The notes: a model not told the origin generated them from the sequence alone. A stretch of 63,690 nucleotides of DNA from an uncultured Lactobacillus sp. (GCF_948948975.1 NZ_CARBVX010000012.1:1-63690), one strand, 5' to 3'; numbered from the stretch's first letter, positions 18,417-26,003 are shown. Program-made: numbers and translations.

Positions 18417-18456
18417 TTTGCACCCGCACCTATCTGACCTCTATGCACGCCCACCT
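18417..18456 (-). repeat. Two imperfect direct repeats upstream of terS (possible packaging site)
   Basis: On the minus strand AGGTGGGCGTGCATA (18456-18442) and AGGTGCGGGTGCAAA (18431-18417) agree at 11 of 15 positions, with starts 25 bases apart. The second forms a 5-bp hairpin with the T-loop-like TGCAAAT. They lie about 100 bases before terS, a usual site for small-terminase binding. The role is inferred. Confidence 0.35.
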
Positions 18457-18537
18457 AACTATCTACTACTTTCATAGTAAACTCGTGAATCGTTTGTTAA
18501 GCATAGTGCCATTGTTCTTCTCTCTAATAAACTACGT

Positions 18538-19564
18538 TCACTTGTCTTTTCTCTTATTGTACCAAATATTTTTAGTTCTAGATAATAATCTCTTCTCCCA
18601 GAAATTTAGATTTCTTACGTATGAACCTTGATGCTCATATCCTACATGTATATGGGGCGTTTCAAATTTTCTTCCAGCTTGAGTATGTGCCGGACCTGAG
18701 ATATCAATTTGTGCTAATCTCTTACCATTATTTCTGTACATCGTTATATATTTAGGCTCATTTTTATTATTTATGGTTACATAAATTCTGTGATTAGAAC
18801 GAGTTTCATAGGGACTGGTCGCACTCTTACTTATATCATATTTGATAAATTTAATATTATTAGATTGAAATAAAGTGCGATATTCTGTTCCATATTTTCT
18901 TCCTTTATCACTTATTCCAGATGCTGATCCTCTACCACCCAAGCATTTTCGCCTCTCTCCATTTTTCGGTAAATGAACTAACATGCACTATGTTGCCTTT
19001 ACATTCAGCCGGTATATCTCCATAAAAAATAATTGTTGACGGATGCAGTCTGTCAATCATTGCATTATATCCAGTAATAAATTTATCTATTGTTTTGCTG
19101 CATCCCACACTAGAAATGGCAACTGTACTGTTCTGAGGCTCTCCATCAAAACACCATTCGAAACTGTCCAAAGTCGACCAACTTATAGTTGGAATAACAT
19201 GAACTCCATGCTCTTGTAAATAAGCAGCTACCCAATGTTTGCGATAATGATTATAAATTTGCATTGCCTTCGGAAAATCAGTATAGGTACTAAAATCTGG
19301 CGACATAACGAAATCATAGCTTTTTAACAAATCTACATATCTATCAACATTTTTCCATAATCTTACGAATTGATAATCATCTAAAAAGAAGTGAATCCCT
19401 TTATTTTCTCTGTTTTGTGTAGCTTTAGCCTTATTGAATCCAATCCATTCAACGTTATGGTAATCTTCCGGCGCAATTACAGGAATATCAAACTCACCTT
19501 CACCATCATAAATGGCTTTTTCAGCATTTTCCCAATCTCGTTTAAATTTATAATTATTTGACAT
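18538..19564 (-). pseudogene. DUF4417-like protein with a C-terminal GRGSASG-linked domain, split by a frameshift
   Basis: The first frame (19564-18932, 210 residues) matches the DUF4417 type: PVIAPEDYHNVEWIGFNKA, HFFLDDYQFVRLW, MSPDFSTYTDFPKAMQ, and GCSKTIDKFITGYNAMID. It stops right after WREAKML-GW. The second frame (to 18538) continues as GGRGSASGISDKGRKYG and ends in a domain with YVTINNKNEPKYITMY and PHIHVGYEHQG. A +1 step at GGG (near 18938-18940) would join them into about 340 residues. The linker plus His-rich tail is also seen at the ends of other phage accessory proteins and may be nuclease or toxin-like. Function is unknown, and the join is inferred. Confidence 0.6.
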
Positions 19565-19620
19565 ATTTTCTCCAAATTAAAAAGCCAGCTTTCGCTGACT
19601 TATTAAAATTTTATTTTCAA

Positions 19621-20103
19621 TTATTGCTTTAACTTTCTTATTTTATTTTTTCTTACCCAATTAATTAAATTTCTAAATCTAATCAAAGTTAATCCGAAAA
19701 AAGAAAAAGCATCTAAATTCACTACAAATTGTGCCATAAATATCCAATGATATCTTTCTCCAAGATTAGAGTAACCAGTAATTACTCCTAATAGTAATGC
19801 GATAAAGAACCAACCAATTGAAACGTATACTCCATTGTAGTATTTATCAATGTATCCATCTTTATCTATACTGTTAAATTCATCATTATTACTAAAGGAT
19901 AGCATTGTATTTAAGGCAGTGTATGAAAAACCAATCAATACTGTATCAATAGTTATGATACTTCTACCTAATGTTTGATTAACTGTTATTATACCTTTAA
20001 AGAGATTAGTTTTTATCCAAATAAGTACAATACTTATATTTAAAACAAAAAGAAGAACGGAAAGAACGAAAAGAGATTTATTTCTTCTATACATCTTTTT
20101 CAT
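19621..20103 (-). CDS. Small accessory membrane protein (four predicted segments)
   Basis: The 160-residue protein has a basic N-terminus (MKKMYRRNKS) and four hydrophobic stretches near residues 10-31, 48-68, 92-110 and 118-142, with a basic C-terminus (KNKIRKLKQ). It lies 34 bases downstream of the 315-residue gene on the same strand, so the two form a likely operon. The pair is AT-rich and sits between the RNA-rich region and the late genes, where non-essential cargo is common. No family is recognised. A membrane-arm role in exclusion or defence is possible, but this is inference. Confidence 0.6.
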   Translation of the reverse strand: MKKMYRRNKSLFVLSVLLFVLNISIVLIWIKTNLFKGIITVNQTLGRSIITIDTVLIGFSYTALNTMLSFSNNDEFNSIDKDGYIDKYYNGVYVSIGWFFIALLLGVITGYSNLGERYHWIFMAQFVVNLDAFSFFGLTLIRFRNLINWVRKNKIRKLKQ

Positions 20104-20137
20104 AACTATCTCCTTTTCTCTTTTTTATTAAAATTCT

Positions 20138-21085
20138 TTATTTATACACATCATTTATTTCTTTTTTATGTGTATTATATTCGCTTTGAATTCGCTCAGA
20201 AATAGTCTTATCATACTCTGTATTACTCATTGCGTCAAAATCAAAATTTATTGAGTAATTCAAAGGATTATTAACTAATTGTACTTCTGTAACATGGTCT
20301 TCTTTTTTATTTTTCATTTTAACTCTTACCTTTTTTATAAAAGGATTATTTTTTAGACCTTTAAAAAAACCACCTACTTCTTCAGAATCGTCAAAGGCCG
20401 ACACACCTCTTTTTTCGGTAACAAGTTTGCACTGTAATTTTATAAACTTTTGATTTTTTAGCTTCTTATATTCGCCTTCGCTCAATTGTGTATATTCAGC
20501 AGCTAAGCTAGTAGGAATTTCCATATAATATTCAATATTTCCAATATAAGCAGCTTTTTTAAGATTTTCTATCATATTTTTGGTAGCTATTCCAGTAACT
20601 TGTCCCCATACAGTAGACATATTTGCATTATTTTTTGTGGCAAAATAGACCCAATCACCTAAAGCCTTTATGTGAGGAGCAGATTGCTCATATAAATAAG
20701 CTATTATCATTGAATCTGTGTCAATCAAGAAATAGGATCTCGCCTCAAAGAGCTGATCTTTTTTTGTTGCAATTTCTTCTTCATCAGCTCTTCCCTTTGT
20801 GCGTAATTGATATGCATGTTTATCACGAGGATGAGACAGTTTTCCACAAATTATTCCTGATTTATTTTTTAAAAAATTATCTATTCCCAATATAAATTCA
20901 ATGGCTACACGTCTTTCTTTATATTTAAATTCCATAAACTTCGGAGTTGTTTCTATACCATTCAAAATATTACAGAGTATTTCTTTTTCTTCAGATATAT
21001 CTAAAAAAATAGGATCATTTCCATCGCTAATGCCATTCAAATAATACATCTGTAATCTATGAAAATATAATTTTTTTGTTGCCAT
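20138..21085 (-). CDS. Accessory protein of unknown function, partner of the membrane protein
   Basis: This 315-residue soluble protein starts at an ATG with a very strong AGGAGGA site. It is rich in Lys, Asn and Ile. Stretches that look conserved are RRVAIEFILGIDNFLKNKSG, ARSYFLIDTDSMIIAYLYE, GDWVYFATKNN and SINFDFDAMSNTEYD. The N-terminal MATKKLYFHRLQMYYL has the feel of DUF4747 or DUF6731-type phage cargo proteins, but the match is weak. Its leader folds into a hairpin that takes in part of the ribosome site. With the downstream membrane protein it forms a two-gene cargo module, and a defence or exclusion role is speculative. Confidence 0.6.
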   Translation of the reverse strand: MATKKLYFHRLQMYYLNGISDGNDPIFLDISEEKEILCNILNGIETTPKFMEFKYKERRVAIEFILGIDNFLKNKSGIICGKLSHPRDKHAYQLRTKGRADEEEIATKKDQLFEARSYFLIDTDSMIIAYLYEQSAPHIKALGDWVYFATKNNANMSTVWGQVTGIATKNMIENLKKAAYIGNIEYYMEIPTSLAAEYTQLSEGEYKKLKNQKFIKLQCKLVTEKRGVSAFDDSEEVGGFFKGLKNNPFIKKVRVKMKNKKEDHVTEVQLVNNPLNYSINFDFDAMSNTEYDKTISERIQSEYNTHKKEINDVYK

Positions 21086-21093
21086 TCATATCC

Positions 21094-21170
21094 TCCTAAA
21101 TACTATTTCAAAGTAATTTTATCAATAAAAAAAGAAGACATACAGCCTTCTTAATAAATAGTATTTAGGA
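21094..21170 (-). promoter_or_regulatory. Leader with terminator nested in a ribosome-site-sequestering inverted repeat
   Basis: Fifteen-base perfect arms TCCTAAATACTATTT (21094-21108) and its complement (21156-21170) flank an intrinsic terminator. On the minus strand that terminator is AAGAAGGC, a five-base loop, GTCTTCTT and a T-run (about 21125-21153). The 3' arm on the mRNA ends in AGGA of the AGGAGGA site for the 21085 start, so the long stem would hide the site. It begins only about 20 bases after the tRNA-Glu 3' end. Confidence 0.6.
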
Positions 21171-21191
21171 TTTTGCTACTTTAAATAGCAA

Positions 21192-21263
21192 TAGCCCGTA
21201 CAAGAATCGAACTTGTGTTACTGGTATGAAAAACCAGTGTCTTGACCACTTGACCAACGAGCC
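21192..21263 (-). tRNA. tRNA-Glu (UUC), phage-borne
   Basis: The minus strand folds as a full cloverleaf. The acceptor stem is GGCTCGT with ACGGGCT (two G-U pairs), the D-arm is around GGTCAAGTGGTC, the anticodon stem is CTGGT with ACCAG around loop TTTTCAT (anticodon TTC), and the T-arm carries loop TTCGATT. CCA is not encoded. It is separate from the attachment tRNA and lies at the start of a structured noncoding stretch. Confidence 0.85.
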
Positions 21264-21512
21264 AAAATAAGGGGAACCGCGTCTATTATGCTACGTTTTT
21301 ACGATTGCCGTGGTGTGTCTTTTCCAGTTTAATGCAGGAGTTACGTTAGTCACATCTAGTCTGCTCGTGTCTTACCTGCCTACCGCTAAAACAATCAACC
21401 TAATAACTGTAAAATTAAATGACTTATTCCGTGAATTTATCATTTAAAGTACTTTACCAATTGTATGACAAGGTAAAGATTTAATTTTTACGTCCGTTTT
21501 CCGCCGGACAAT
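21264..21512 (-). other. Structured noncoding stretch next to tRNA-Glu
   Basis: No reading frame is convincing. Hairpins include GCAGG with CCTGC (around 21334 and 21375), CTTTACC with GGTAAAG (near 21452-21478), and GTCCG with CGGAC (near 21493-21509). The 11-mer CACATCTAGTC at 21351-21361 recurs at 21667-21677. The content suggests RNA function or decayed tRNA genes, and no known RNA family is recognised. Confidence 0.4.
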
Positions 21513-21590
21513 GAGTACGTCAGGATTCGAACCTAATATATTGTGAAAGAAGATACCTTCTTTCTAATTCCAAATTGTGTCGTCGTACCC
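21513..21590 (-). ncRNA. Degenerate tRNA-like element
   Basis: The minus strand has a 7-bp acceptor-like stem (GGGTACG with CGTACTC, one G-U) and a genuine T-arm (TTAGG, loop TTCGAAT, CCTGA) at the proper distance from the 3' end, with total length 78. The middle does not give a normal anticodon loop; instead an 8-bp hairpin with loop GTAT (GAAAGAAG with CTTCTTTC) is found. It may be a decayed tRNA or a tRNA mimic. No amino acid can be assigned. Confidence 0.5.
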
Positions 21591-21706
21591 ACGGCAGTCG
21601 TACAGTCCGATGCACGACCAACCAGCTCTTAATTATGATACGCTCTCCCGAACCGTGGGGTCATCGCACATCTAGTCCTAGGGAAGTAGCATCAAAACCC
21701 TAGGTA
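21588..21706 (-). other. Further hairpins of the tRNA-like cluster
   Basis: CCCACGG (21588-21594) can pair with CCGTGGG (21653-21659) and encloses an 8-bp hairpin (GTCGTACA with TGCACGAC, 21597-21618, one G-U). CCTAGGG (21677-21683) pairs with CCCTAGG (21698-21704). The first stem shares three bases with the acceptor of the tRNA-like element, so the two folds would compete. There is no coding sequence. Confidence 0.4.
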
Positions 21707-21739
21707 AGCAACAAGTAGGAATCGAACCTAAATGTTGCT
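21707..21739 (-). ncRNA. tRNA-like minihelix (acceptor plus T-arm only)
   Basis: On the minus strand a perfect 7-bp stem (AGCAACA with TGTTGCT), a two-base internal bulge on each side, a 4-bp stem (TAGG with CCTA) and the T-loop TTCGATT make a minihelix like the top half of a tRNA. The same loop is found at 8798-8804. No poly-U follows, so it is not a simple terminator. Confidence 0.5.
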
Positions 21740-21963
21740 GCATGTTAACCATGAGACTATTTAACAGTAAGGGCCGAGTTAAAAATAGCTAACATGCTGA
21801 GAGATCTTTTCAGATCTAAAACTGTAAAAAATACGGATGAATATTGCTCGTATTGCAAACCGTACTAATGGATTTATCGAAAAACTTTTACTTTTTTCGA
21901 CAATATATATTTAAGCATAGATAAGTATCAACGAATTACCACCATATTCCCGCAAAATTACCC

Positions 21964-22434
21964 TTATTTATACTTGTGTAGGTCAATAATAGGTTGGCAG
22001 TTGTTTACTCTTTGCCAATAATCAAATCCGTCAGCAAACTCAAACATTGCTTTTCTGCGTAAATAGCTAAACTTGTTATTCTCACTGTAAACCAGTGGCT
22101 TAACTTCATTCCATGGCCATTTGCGAATAAACAATCCTATCAAAATAATTTGAGAATTGTGCGAACAATGATGGATTGTATCATTAGTTGCTCTAACCAT
22201 TGCTTCAGCATTTAAGCCTCTAATTATTGCCTTTTCACTGTTGTTATTACCATTGCTATGACCAGGAGCCGAACTTAATGTTGGAGACTTAAGATCTACT
22301 AATTCATGGCCACTCATTAATAGCAATCGTTCTAAATCTTTAGTAAAGAATTTCGCTACTTCTTTTAAGGTCTCTTTCTCATCTAATTCCGGAAATAAAC
22401 TCACTGTATCAGCTCCTAGTTCTAGTTTTATCAT
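21964..22434 (-). CDS. ArpU-family phage late transcription regulator
   Basis: The 156-residue protein has the layout of ArpU-type regulators: an N-terminal LFPELDEKETLKEVAKFF, a helical middle, and a C-terminal sigma-like helix-turn-helix region (SQIILIGLFIRKWPWNEVKP, then FSYLRRKAMFEFADGF). ArpU homologues end the early operon in many Gram-positive phages and are thought to turn on late genes. Here it is the last gene before the structured noncoding stretch and the late cluster, which fits. Its start overlaps the preceding stop (ATGA). Confidence 0.8.
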   Translation of the reverse strand: MIKLELGADTVSLFPELDEKETLKEVAKFFTKDLERLLLMSGHELVDLKSPTLSSAPGHSNGNNNSEKAIIRGLNAEAMVRATNDTIHHCSHNSQIILIGLFIRKWPWNEVKPLVYSENNKFSYLRRKAMFEFADGFDYWQRVNNCQPIIDLHKYK

Positions 22435-22619
22435 TCCAATCCCGTATCTCTGTATTGTCTTACATCCATCGCACGCAGATATCCTTCACGGTATGCTGCC
22501 TGTTTTAGCTCCCATAAATCTTTTACTGTAAGGGATGCAGTATCATACTTATGGATCAAATTTAAGTCTTTATACGCTTCATCATGCGCTAAATGATAGC
22601 GCCTATAGTCATTACTCAT
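22431..22619 (-). CDS. Small hypothetical early protein
   Basis: The start at 22619 (62 residues, MSNDYRRYHLAHDEAYKD) is chosen because it overlaps the stop of a 47-residue upstream gene as TAATG. The longer frame from 22664 would lie inside that gene. The protein is helical, with YDTASLTVKDLWELKQAAYR. No family is recognised. Its stop overlaps the ArpU start, so it is coupled to it. Confidence 0.6.
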   Translation of the reverse strand: MSNDYRRYHLAHDEAYKDLNLIHKYDTASLTVKDLWELKQAAYREGYLRAMDVRQYRDTGLE

Positions 22620-22762
22620 TAACCTACATACCACTCTTCTATTCCAAAATATTCTTCCAAACATCTTAAACTGCAGAAAATATATTCTTTATCATCAGCA
22701 TTTATAAAAGAATAAACGCCCTCTCCCGGATGCAAGGCGTCACCACATACACTACATAACAT
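22619..22762 (-). CDS. Tiny zinc-finger-like protein
   Basis: This 47-residue frame starts at an ATG overlapping the upstream stop (TAATG) and ends overlapping the downstream start in the same way. Cys at positions 3, 6, 30 and 34 (MLCSVCGDALHPGEGVYSF, later FCSLRCLEEYF) form a C-x2-C and C-x3-C zinc site like the one in the 71-residue protein at 24272. The tight overlaps and the Cys pattern support a real gene. The role is unknown. Confidence 0.65.
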   Translation of the reverse strand: MLCSVCGDALHPGEGVYSFINADDKEYIFCSLRCLEEYFGIEEWYVG

Positions 22763-22980
22763 TATTTATGACCTCCGCAAACAAAGTCTGACGACAAACC
22801 ATTTAAATAGGCGCTTTGAGCAAACATATATAAAGTATCAACTTTAGATGCATTGCTAACTGTAACCATATCCTCAACACGAGCCATGAACAACGTTCTA
22901 TCTTCTCTGCCTAAAGCATCTAATGCGCTATCTAATGCCCACTTATATTTTTCTTGGTCATAAATCTTTACTCTTTTCAT
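22762..22980 (-). CDS. Small hypothetical early protein
   Basis: A 72-residue helical protein (MKRVKIYDQEKYKWALDSAL, then VDTLYMFAQSAYLNGLSS). It begins where RusA ends (one-base overlap) and its stop overlaps the next start, so it sits within a translationally coupled chain. No family is recognised. Confidence 0.55.
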   Translation of the reverse strand: MKRVKIYDQEKYKWALDSALDALGREDRTLFMARVEDMVTVSNASKVDTLYMFAQSAYLNGLSSDFVCGGHK

Positions 22981-23441
22981 TATCTTCCCTCATCTTCCTT
23001 AACTCTAACTTCAACTCTTGCACGGTCTGCATACCTCTTTTTTACGGTCAGATATGTAACTTGTTGATCGTCTTGATATATACCTCGCATCACTTCGACC
23101 ATTTTGTGTAACTGCTTATTTTTACGCAATTTTGGATTCATACCGTCTAAAACTATTTTTCCGATATTATCTATATCAGGCTTCTTGGTAGGCAATTCTA
23201 TACCTGCTAGACAGTTTTCTCGTCTCTTCTTTGTATAACTCTTAGGTACTCCAAAATAAGCAATAATCTTTACATCTAAGGCACATCCCTTTTTAAAATA
23301 TCCCTCAAAGTTGCTAGTTGCTGCATATCTAACCAACTCTTCATACCGAGATGTTCTTTTTGGTGTAAAAGTAACTGTTCTAGTTACTCTTGGTCTAGCT
23401 TTTCCAATCGGCTGACCATCTACTATAAATTCAACTCTCAC
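22980..23441 (-). CDS. rusA: RusA-like Holliday junction resolvase
   Basis: The preferred start is the GTG at 23441, which has CGAGGTG upstream and follows the methyltransferase stop by 16 bases. This gives 153 residues, the family length; the longer frame (23561) reads back through the methyltransferase gene. VEFIVDGQPIGKARPRVT and PTKKPDIDNIGKIVLDGMN are RusA hallmarks. The Asp residues of PDIDN and VLDG bind metal, and a Lys-rich loop binds DNA. It should resolve branched DNA during phage replication and recombination. Confidence 0.88.
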   Translation of the reverse strand: MRVEFIVDGQPIGKARPRVTRTVTFTPKRTSRYEELVRYAATSNFEGYFKKGCALDVKIIAYFGVPKSYTKKRRENCLAGIELPTKKPDIDNIGKIVLDGMNPKLRKNKQLHKMVEVMRGIYQDDQQVTYLTVKKRYADRARVEVRVKEDEGR

Positions 23442-23457
23442 TAATGCACCTCGTTTT

Positions 23458-24006
23458 TTAATTTCCTTTGATAACTTTACGCCAGTCTTCAATAACTTTA
23501 TGGGTTGATTTATCTTGCGTTGCAGGAATATCTTTTGCTTTTTCTGGCTTGATAAATACACTCCACTTCGTTTTACTTCTCATGTCTCCTAAAATGGGTT
23601 GCTGACCGAATGCCCTTAAAGCTTCCTTAATCGGTATTTGATCTTCATTCCACTTAAAGATCATCACTCCTGTCGGTTTCATCACTCGCATTATTTCATT
23701 AAAAGCTTTATGAAATTCATTCGGCCACGTCACTAAGTCAAGGGTTCCGTATTTCTTTGCTAGCCAGCTAGTCTTACCTGCGCGTACTAAGTGCGGCGGA
23801 TCAAATACAACTAAGTCAAAGGTCTCATCAGCAAACGGAATATTTTTCCAGTCTGCTTGAACATCTGGATTGACTTCAATCTTTCGCTCATTACCACGAT
23901 CCATAGTCGTATAAACAGCTTTACGAATATCCATATAGGTTGTATGCAGTTCTTTTTTGTCGTACCAAAACATGCGAGATCCACAACAAACATCAAGAAT
24001 TTTCAT
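23458..24006 (-). CDS. Class I SAM-dependent methyltransferase
   Basis: The ATG at 24006 gives 182 residues. Motif I is MKILDVCCGSRMFWYD. An Asp-rich motif (FDLVVFDPPHLV) with DPPH follows, then ITERM-type helices and MKPTGVMIFKWNEDQ. The DPPH site suggests amino-group methylation of DNA (adenine or cytosine N4), but a target domain is not obvious. Such small phage enzymes may protect DNA from host restriction. It overlaps the upstream zinc protein by 14 bases. Confidence 0.75.
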   Translation of the reverse strand: MKILDVCCGSRMFWYDKKELHTTYMDIRKAVYTTMDRGNERKIEVNPDVQADWKNIPFADETFDLVVFDPPHLVRAGKTSWLAKKYGTLDLVTWPNEFHKAFNEIMRVMKPTGVMIFKWNEDQIPIKEALRAFGQQPILGDMRSKTKWSVFIKPEKAKDIPATQDKSTHKVIEDWRKVIKGN

Positions 24007-24268
24007 CAATCAGTTTCCTTCCACAAATCGGACAGTAATGAATTCTTAATTCATCACTATCGCACCCATAAAATTCATTGTCAGTATGAAGACTAACAAG
24101 AACAACTCCCTTTGAACTTACTTTCTTTAAATAGTTAAACCAATATCCCTCTTCCCAATCAGATTGAAACATTTGCTCTTCCGATAGTCGTAATTGACTA
24201 TTTATCTCCATTCCAATATTGTCCGGACCTTGAAAATCACAATATTGGCATCCTTTTTTCTCCATCAT
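23993..24268 (-). CDS. Hypothetical zinc-binding protein
   Basis: A 91-residue protein with an N-terminal C-x2-C (GCQYCDF) and a C-terminal CPICGRKL, which together make a likely four-Cys zinc site, with a beta-rich middle. Proteins of this design are common in Lactobacillus phage early operons and have no known role. It overlaps the methyltransferase start. Confidence 0.6.
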   Translation of the reverse strand: MMEKKGCQYCDFQGPDNIGMEINSQLRLSEEQMFQSDWEEGYWFNYLKKVSSKGVVLVSLHTDNEFYGCDSDELRIHYCPICGRKLIDENS

Positions 24269-24271
24269 TCT

Positions 24272-24487
24272 TTACTCTTCTTCTCCTTCTTTATACATTT
24301 CTTTAAATTCATCTACGCTGACATACTCCGCCATTAAGGCATCACATAAGCAATCTTCTGAACAGAAAGCATTGTCTCTTCCGTCTGGCCAATCAAAATA
24401 TCTAAGTATTAGTTGATTATCAGTGATAGTTAAAATGTCATCATCTTTATCAAATACTTTTCCACAGTTTGCACATTCCAACTTCAT
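24272..24487 (-). CDS. Hypothetical TRASH/zinc-finger-like protein
   Basis: A 71-residue acidic protein with ECANCGKVF at the N-terminus and FCSEDCLCDAL further on, a C-x2-C and C-x3-C arrangement. It is like the tiny protein at 22619-22762, so the two may be distant relatives. It lies three bases from the next gene. Role unknown. Confidence 0.6.
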   Translation of the reverse strand: MKLECANCGKVFDKDDDILTITDNQLILRYFDWPDGRDNAFCSEDCLCDALMAEYVSVDEFKEMYKEGEEE

Positions 24488-24529
24488 TTTTAATCCTCAA
24501 TTCCATGCTTTATTTCTTTAAACGCTTTA

Positions 24530-25090
24530 TCACTTATTTTTAGTATCCTGGTCTAGCCACTTTTGTAGTCCAGAAGCATAATCCCTTATCCAGTCACTAA
24601 TAACTTTTCCGTCAGGCAAGTTTTCCCAATAATTCGGATCAAACTCTACAGCTATTTTGGTCTCTAAATCAGAACTCATGTGATAGCCCGTTCTATCATC
24701 CCAGCTTTCCAAAATAGAGTTCTTTAATTCTTGACGTTCTGATTTTGATAAATAGCAATCATCATTTTCATCGGATAATCGTAAATAATCATTAAGCTGT
24801 TCATCTAAAAGACTGTAATCATAACTCCATAATTCTTCTGCTGCTTTTACTTTAGAAGCAAAGTAGCCTAAATCTTTACTGTATTCCGCAATATCTCGCA
24901 AAGTGTTTTGACTTGAATACCAGCAGAACACTGCAAATCCAAAATCACCACTAATGCTTAACGTTGAACTTGACCGATCGAAAAGGTAATTTATTCGATT
25001 TTTCCATTCATATTCAGGATCTTTACAAGCAAGATATTCTATTTTGTTATCAAAGCATTTGTATTCAAATACGTGGTTATTAAAGCTCAT
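24530..25090 (-). CDS. Hypothetical early phage protein
   Basis: A 186-residue acidic protein, mixed alpha and beta, starting MSFNNHVFEYKCFDNKIEYL. It has SSSTLSISGDFGFAVFCWYS early and a helical second half ending GLQKWLDQDTKNK. It starts one base after the upstream gene stops, so it belongs to the same transcript. No family is recognised; similar proteins of unknown role occur in lactobacillus phages. Confidence 0.55.
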   Translation of the reverse strand: MSFNNHVFEYKCFDNKIEYLACKDPEYEWKNRINYLFDRSSSTLSISGDFGFAVFCWYSSQNTLRDIAEYSKDLGYFASKVKAAEELWSYDYSLLDEQLNDYLRLSDENDDCYLSKSERQELKNSILESWDDRTGYHMSSDLETKIAVEFDPNYWENLPDGKVISDWIRDYASGLQKWLDQDTKNK

Positions 25091-25091
25091 C

Positions 25092-25490
25092 TTAAAACTC
25101 CAACTTAACTCTCTTCCGTTTATTATCTGCTACCCATCTAGCAGTTACTTCTAACATTAATTTTTGAAAATCCTCATTTTGCCATGCTGACTTACCTAAT
25201 AGTTGACTCCGTGCATATTCTTCATTCAAGGTGTCTGCAAGCTTCTTGCTGGTTAATTTGCTATAGGCATCCCTTCGACTTTCTTTTTTCTCCTCCGCAT
25301 AAAAATCATTAAAGGGATTGGCCAATGCTAGGTGCTTTCTTTTTGCTTGATAGCCGGCTGAAAATACCCCCCCGATTAAGTTAAGAGCATCTAGGTCTTC
25401 TAACGGTTTATGCTCATCAAGTTTCTTTACAATTGTTTTATCAACATAGGCGGTCTTTAGATCACCTAGTACATCAGATGCTACTTTCAT
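25092..25490 (-). CDS. Hypothetical early phage protein
   Basis: A 132-residue helical protein (LGDLKTAYVDKTIVKKLDEH, KSAWQNEDFQKLMLEVTARW). It has GAGGAG before the ATG. It follows a tiny membrane-protein gene by nine bases. No family or catalytic motif is recognised. Confidence 0.5.
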   Translation of the reverse strand: MKVASDVLGDLKTAYVDKTIVKKLDEHKPLEDLDALNLIGGVFSAGYQAKRKHLALANPFNDFYAEEKKESRRDAYSKLTSKKLADTLNEEYARSQLLGKSAWQNEDFQKLMLEVTARWVADNKRKRVKLEF

Positions 25491-25499
25491 ATTTCTCCT

Positions 25500-25652
25500 C
25501 TATACAAATCTCAAAAAAATCAAAACCACATCAATAATCGTTAAACATGTTATTAGAACGTAGGACTTTTGATCATCTCTAATTCCATCTCCAAAAAACA
25601 AATTAATTAAAATAAAAACGCACCACCATTCAGCTGATAAATGTCCGCTCAT
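25500..25652 (-). CDS. Tiny membrane protein
   Basis: This 50-residue frame begins right at the end of the regulator gene (TAA ATG) and ends within the ribosome site for the next gene. It has two hydrophobic stretches (WWCVFILINLFF and VLITCLTIIDVVLIFL) with a short charged turn (GIRDDQKS). It is too short for the usual size cut-off, but the tight fit between neighbours supports it. Role unknown. Confidence 0.55.
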   Translation of the reverse strand: MSGHLSAEWWCVFILINLFFGDGIRDDQKSYVLITCLTIIDVVLIFLRFV

Positions 25653-26003
25653 TTATTCCTCCCACAAACCTTCGTCTGCTAACAATCGACCTATTTTATT
25701 TTTAGAAATACTACCTTTTGGATAATCTTCACTAAGCATTGCAGTGATACGCTTGTATGCATCTTCTTCTGCTGGGTTTAGATCATTAACTGTTAGTGTC
25801 ACTCTATCGTTAGTAATACCTAGTAGATACTCAGTAGGAACGTGAAAGAAGTCTGCTATTTTTTGCCAAGTTTCAAATTTAGGTGGTTCATTACTACCGG
25901 TCTCATATCGACTAATAGTGTTGTTGGCTAATCCTAATTGATTGCCCAATTCCTCTTGTGTTAGGCCTTTTTCTATCCGTAACTCTTTAAGTCTATTCTT
26001 CAT
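25653..26003 (-). CDS. XRE-family regulator inside the replication block
   Basis: The first 60 residues form a classic helix-turn-helix (LRIEKGLTQEELGNQLGLAN, NTISRYETGSNEPPK). The C-terminal half is a short helical dimer part. It overlaps the end of the replication gene upstream by 11 bases, so it is made with it and may tune early expression. It is distinct from the CI-like and Cro-like proteins of the switch. Confidence 0.75.
   Translation of the reverse strand: MKNRLKELRIEKGLTQEELGNQLGLANNTISRYETGSNEPPKFETWQKIADFFHVPTEYLLGITNDRVTLTVNDLNPAEEDAYKRITAMLSEDYPKGSISKNKIGRLLADEGLWEE

Noticed and set aside
21588..21659. A further tRNA gene closed by CCCACGG and CCGTGGG
   Set aside because: No T-loop, D-arm or anticodon stem can be drawn in either direction, so only the stem is reported.
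22980..23561. Longer RusA start at 23561
   Set aside because: The extra 40 residues read back through the methyltransferase end; the GTG at 23441 has CGAGGTG.
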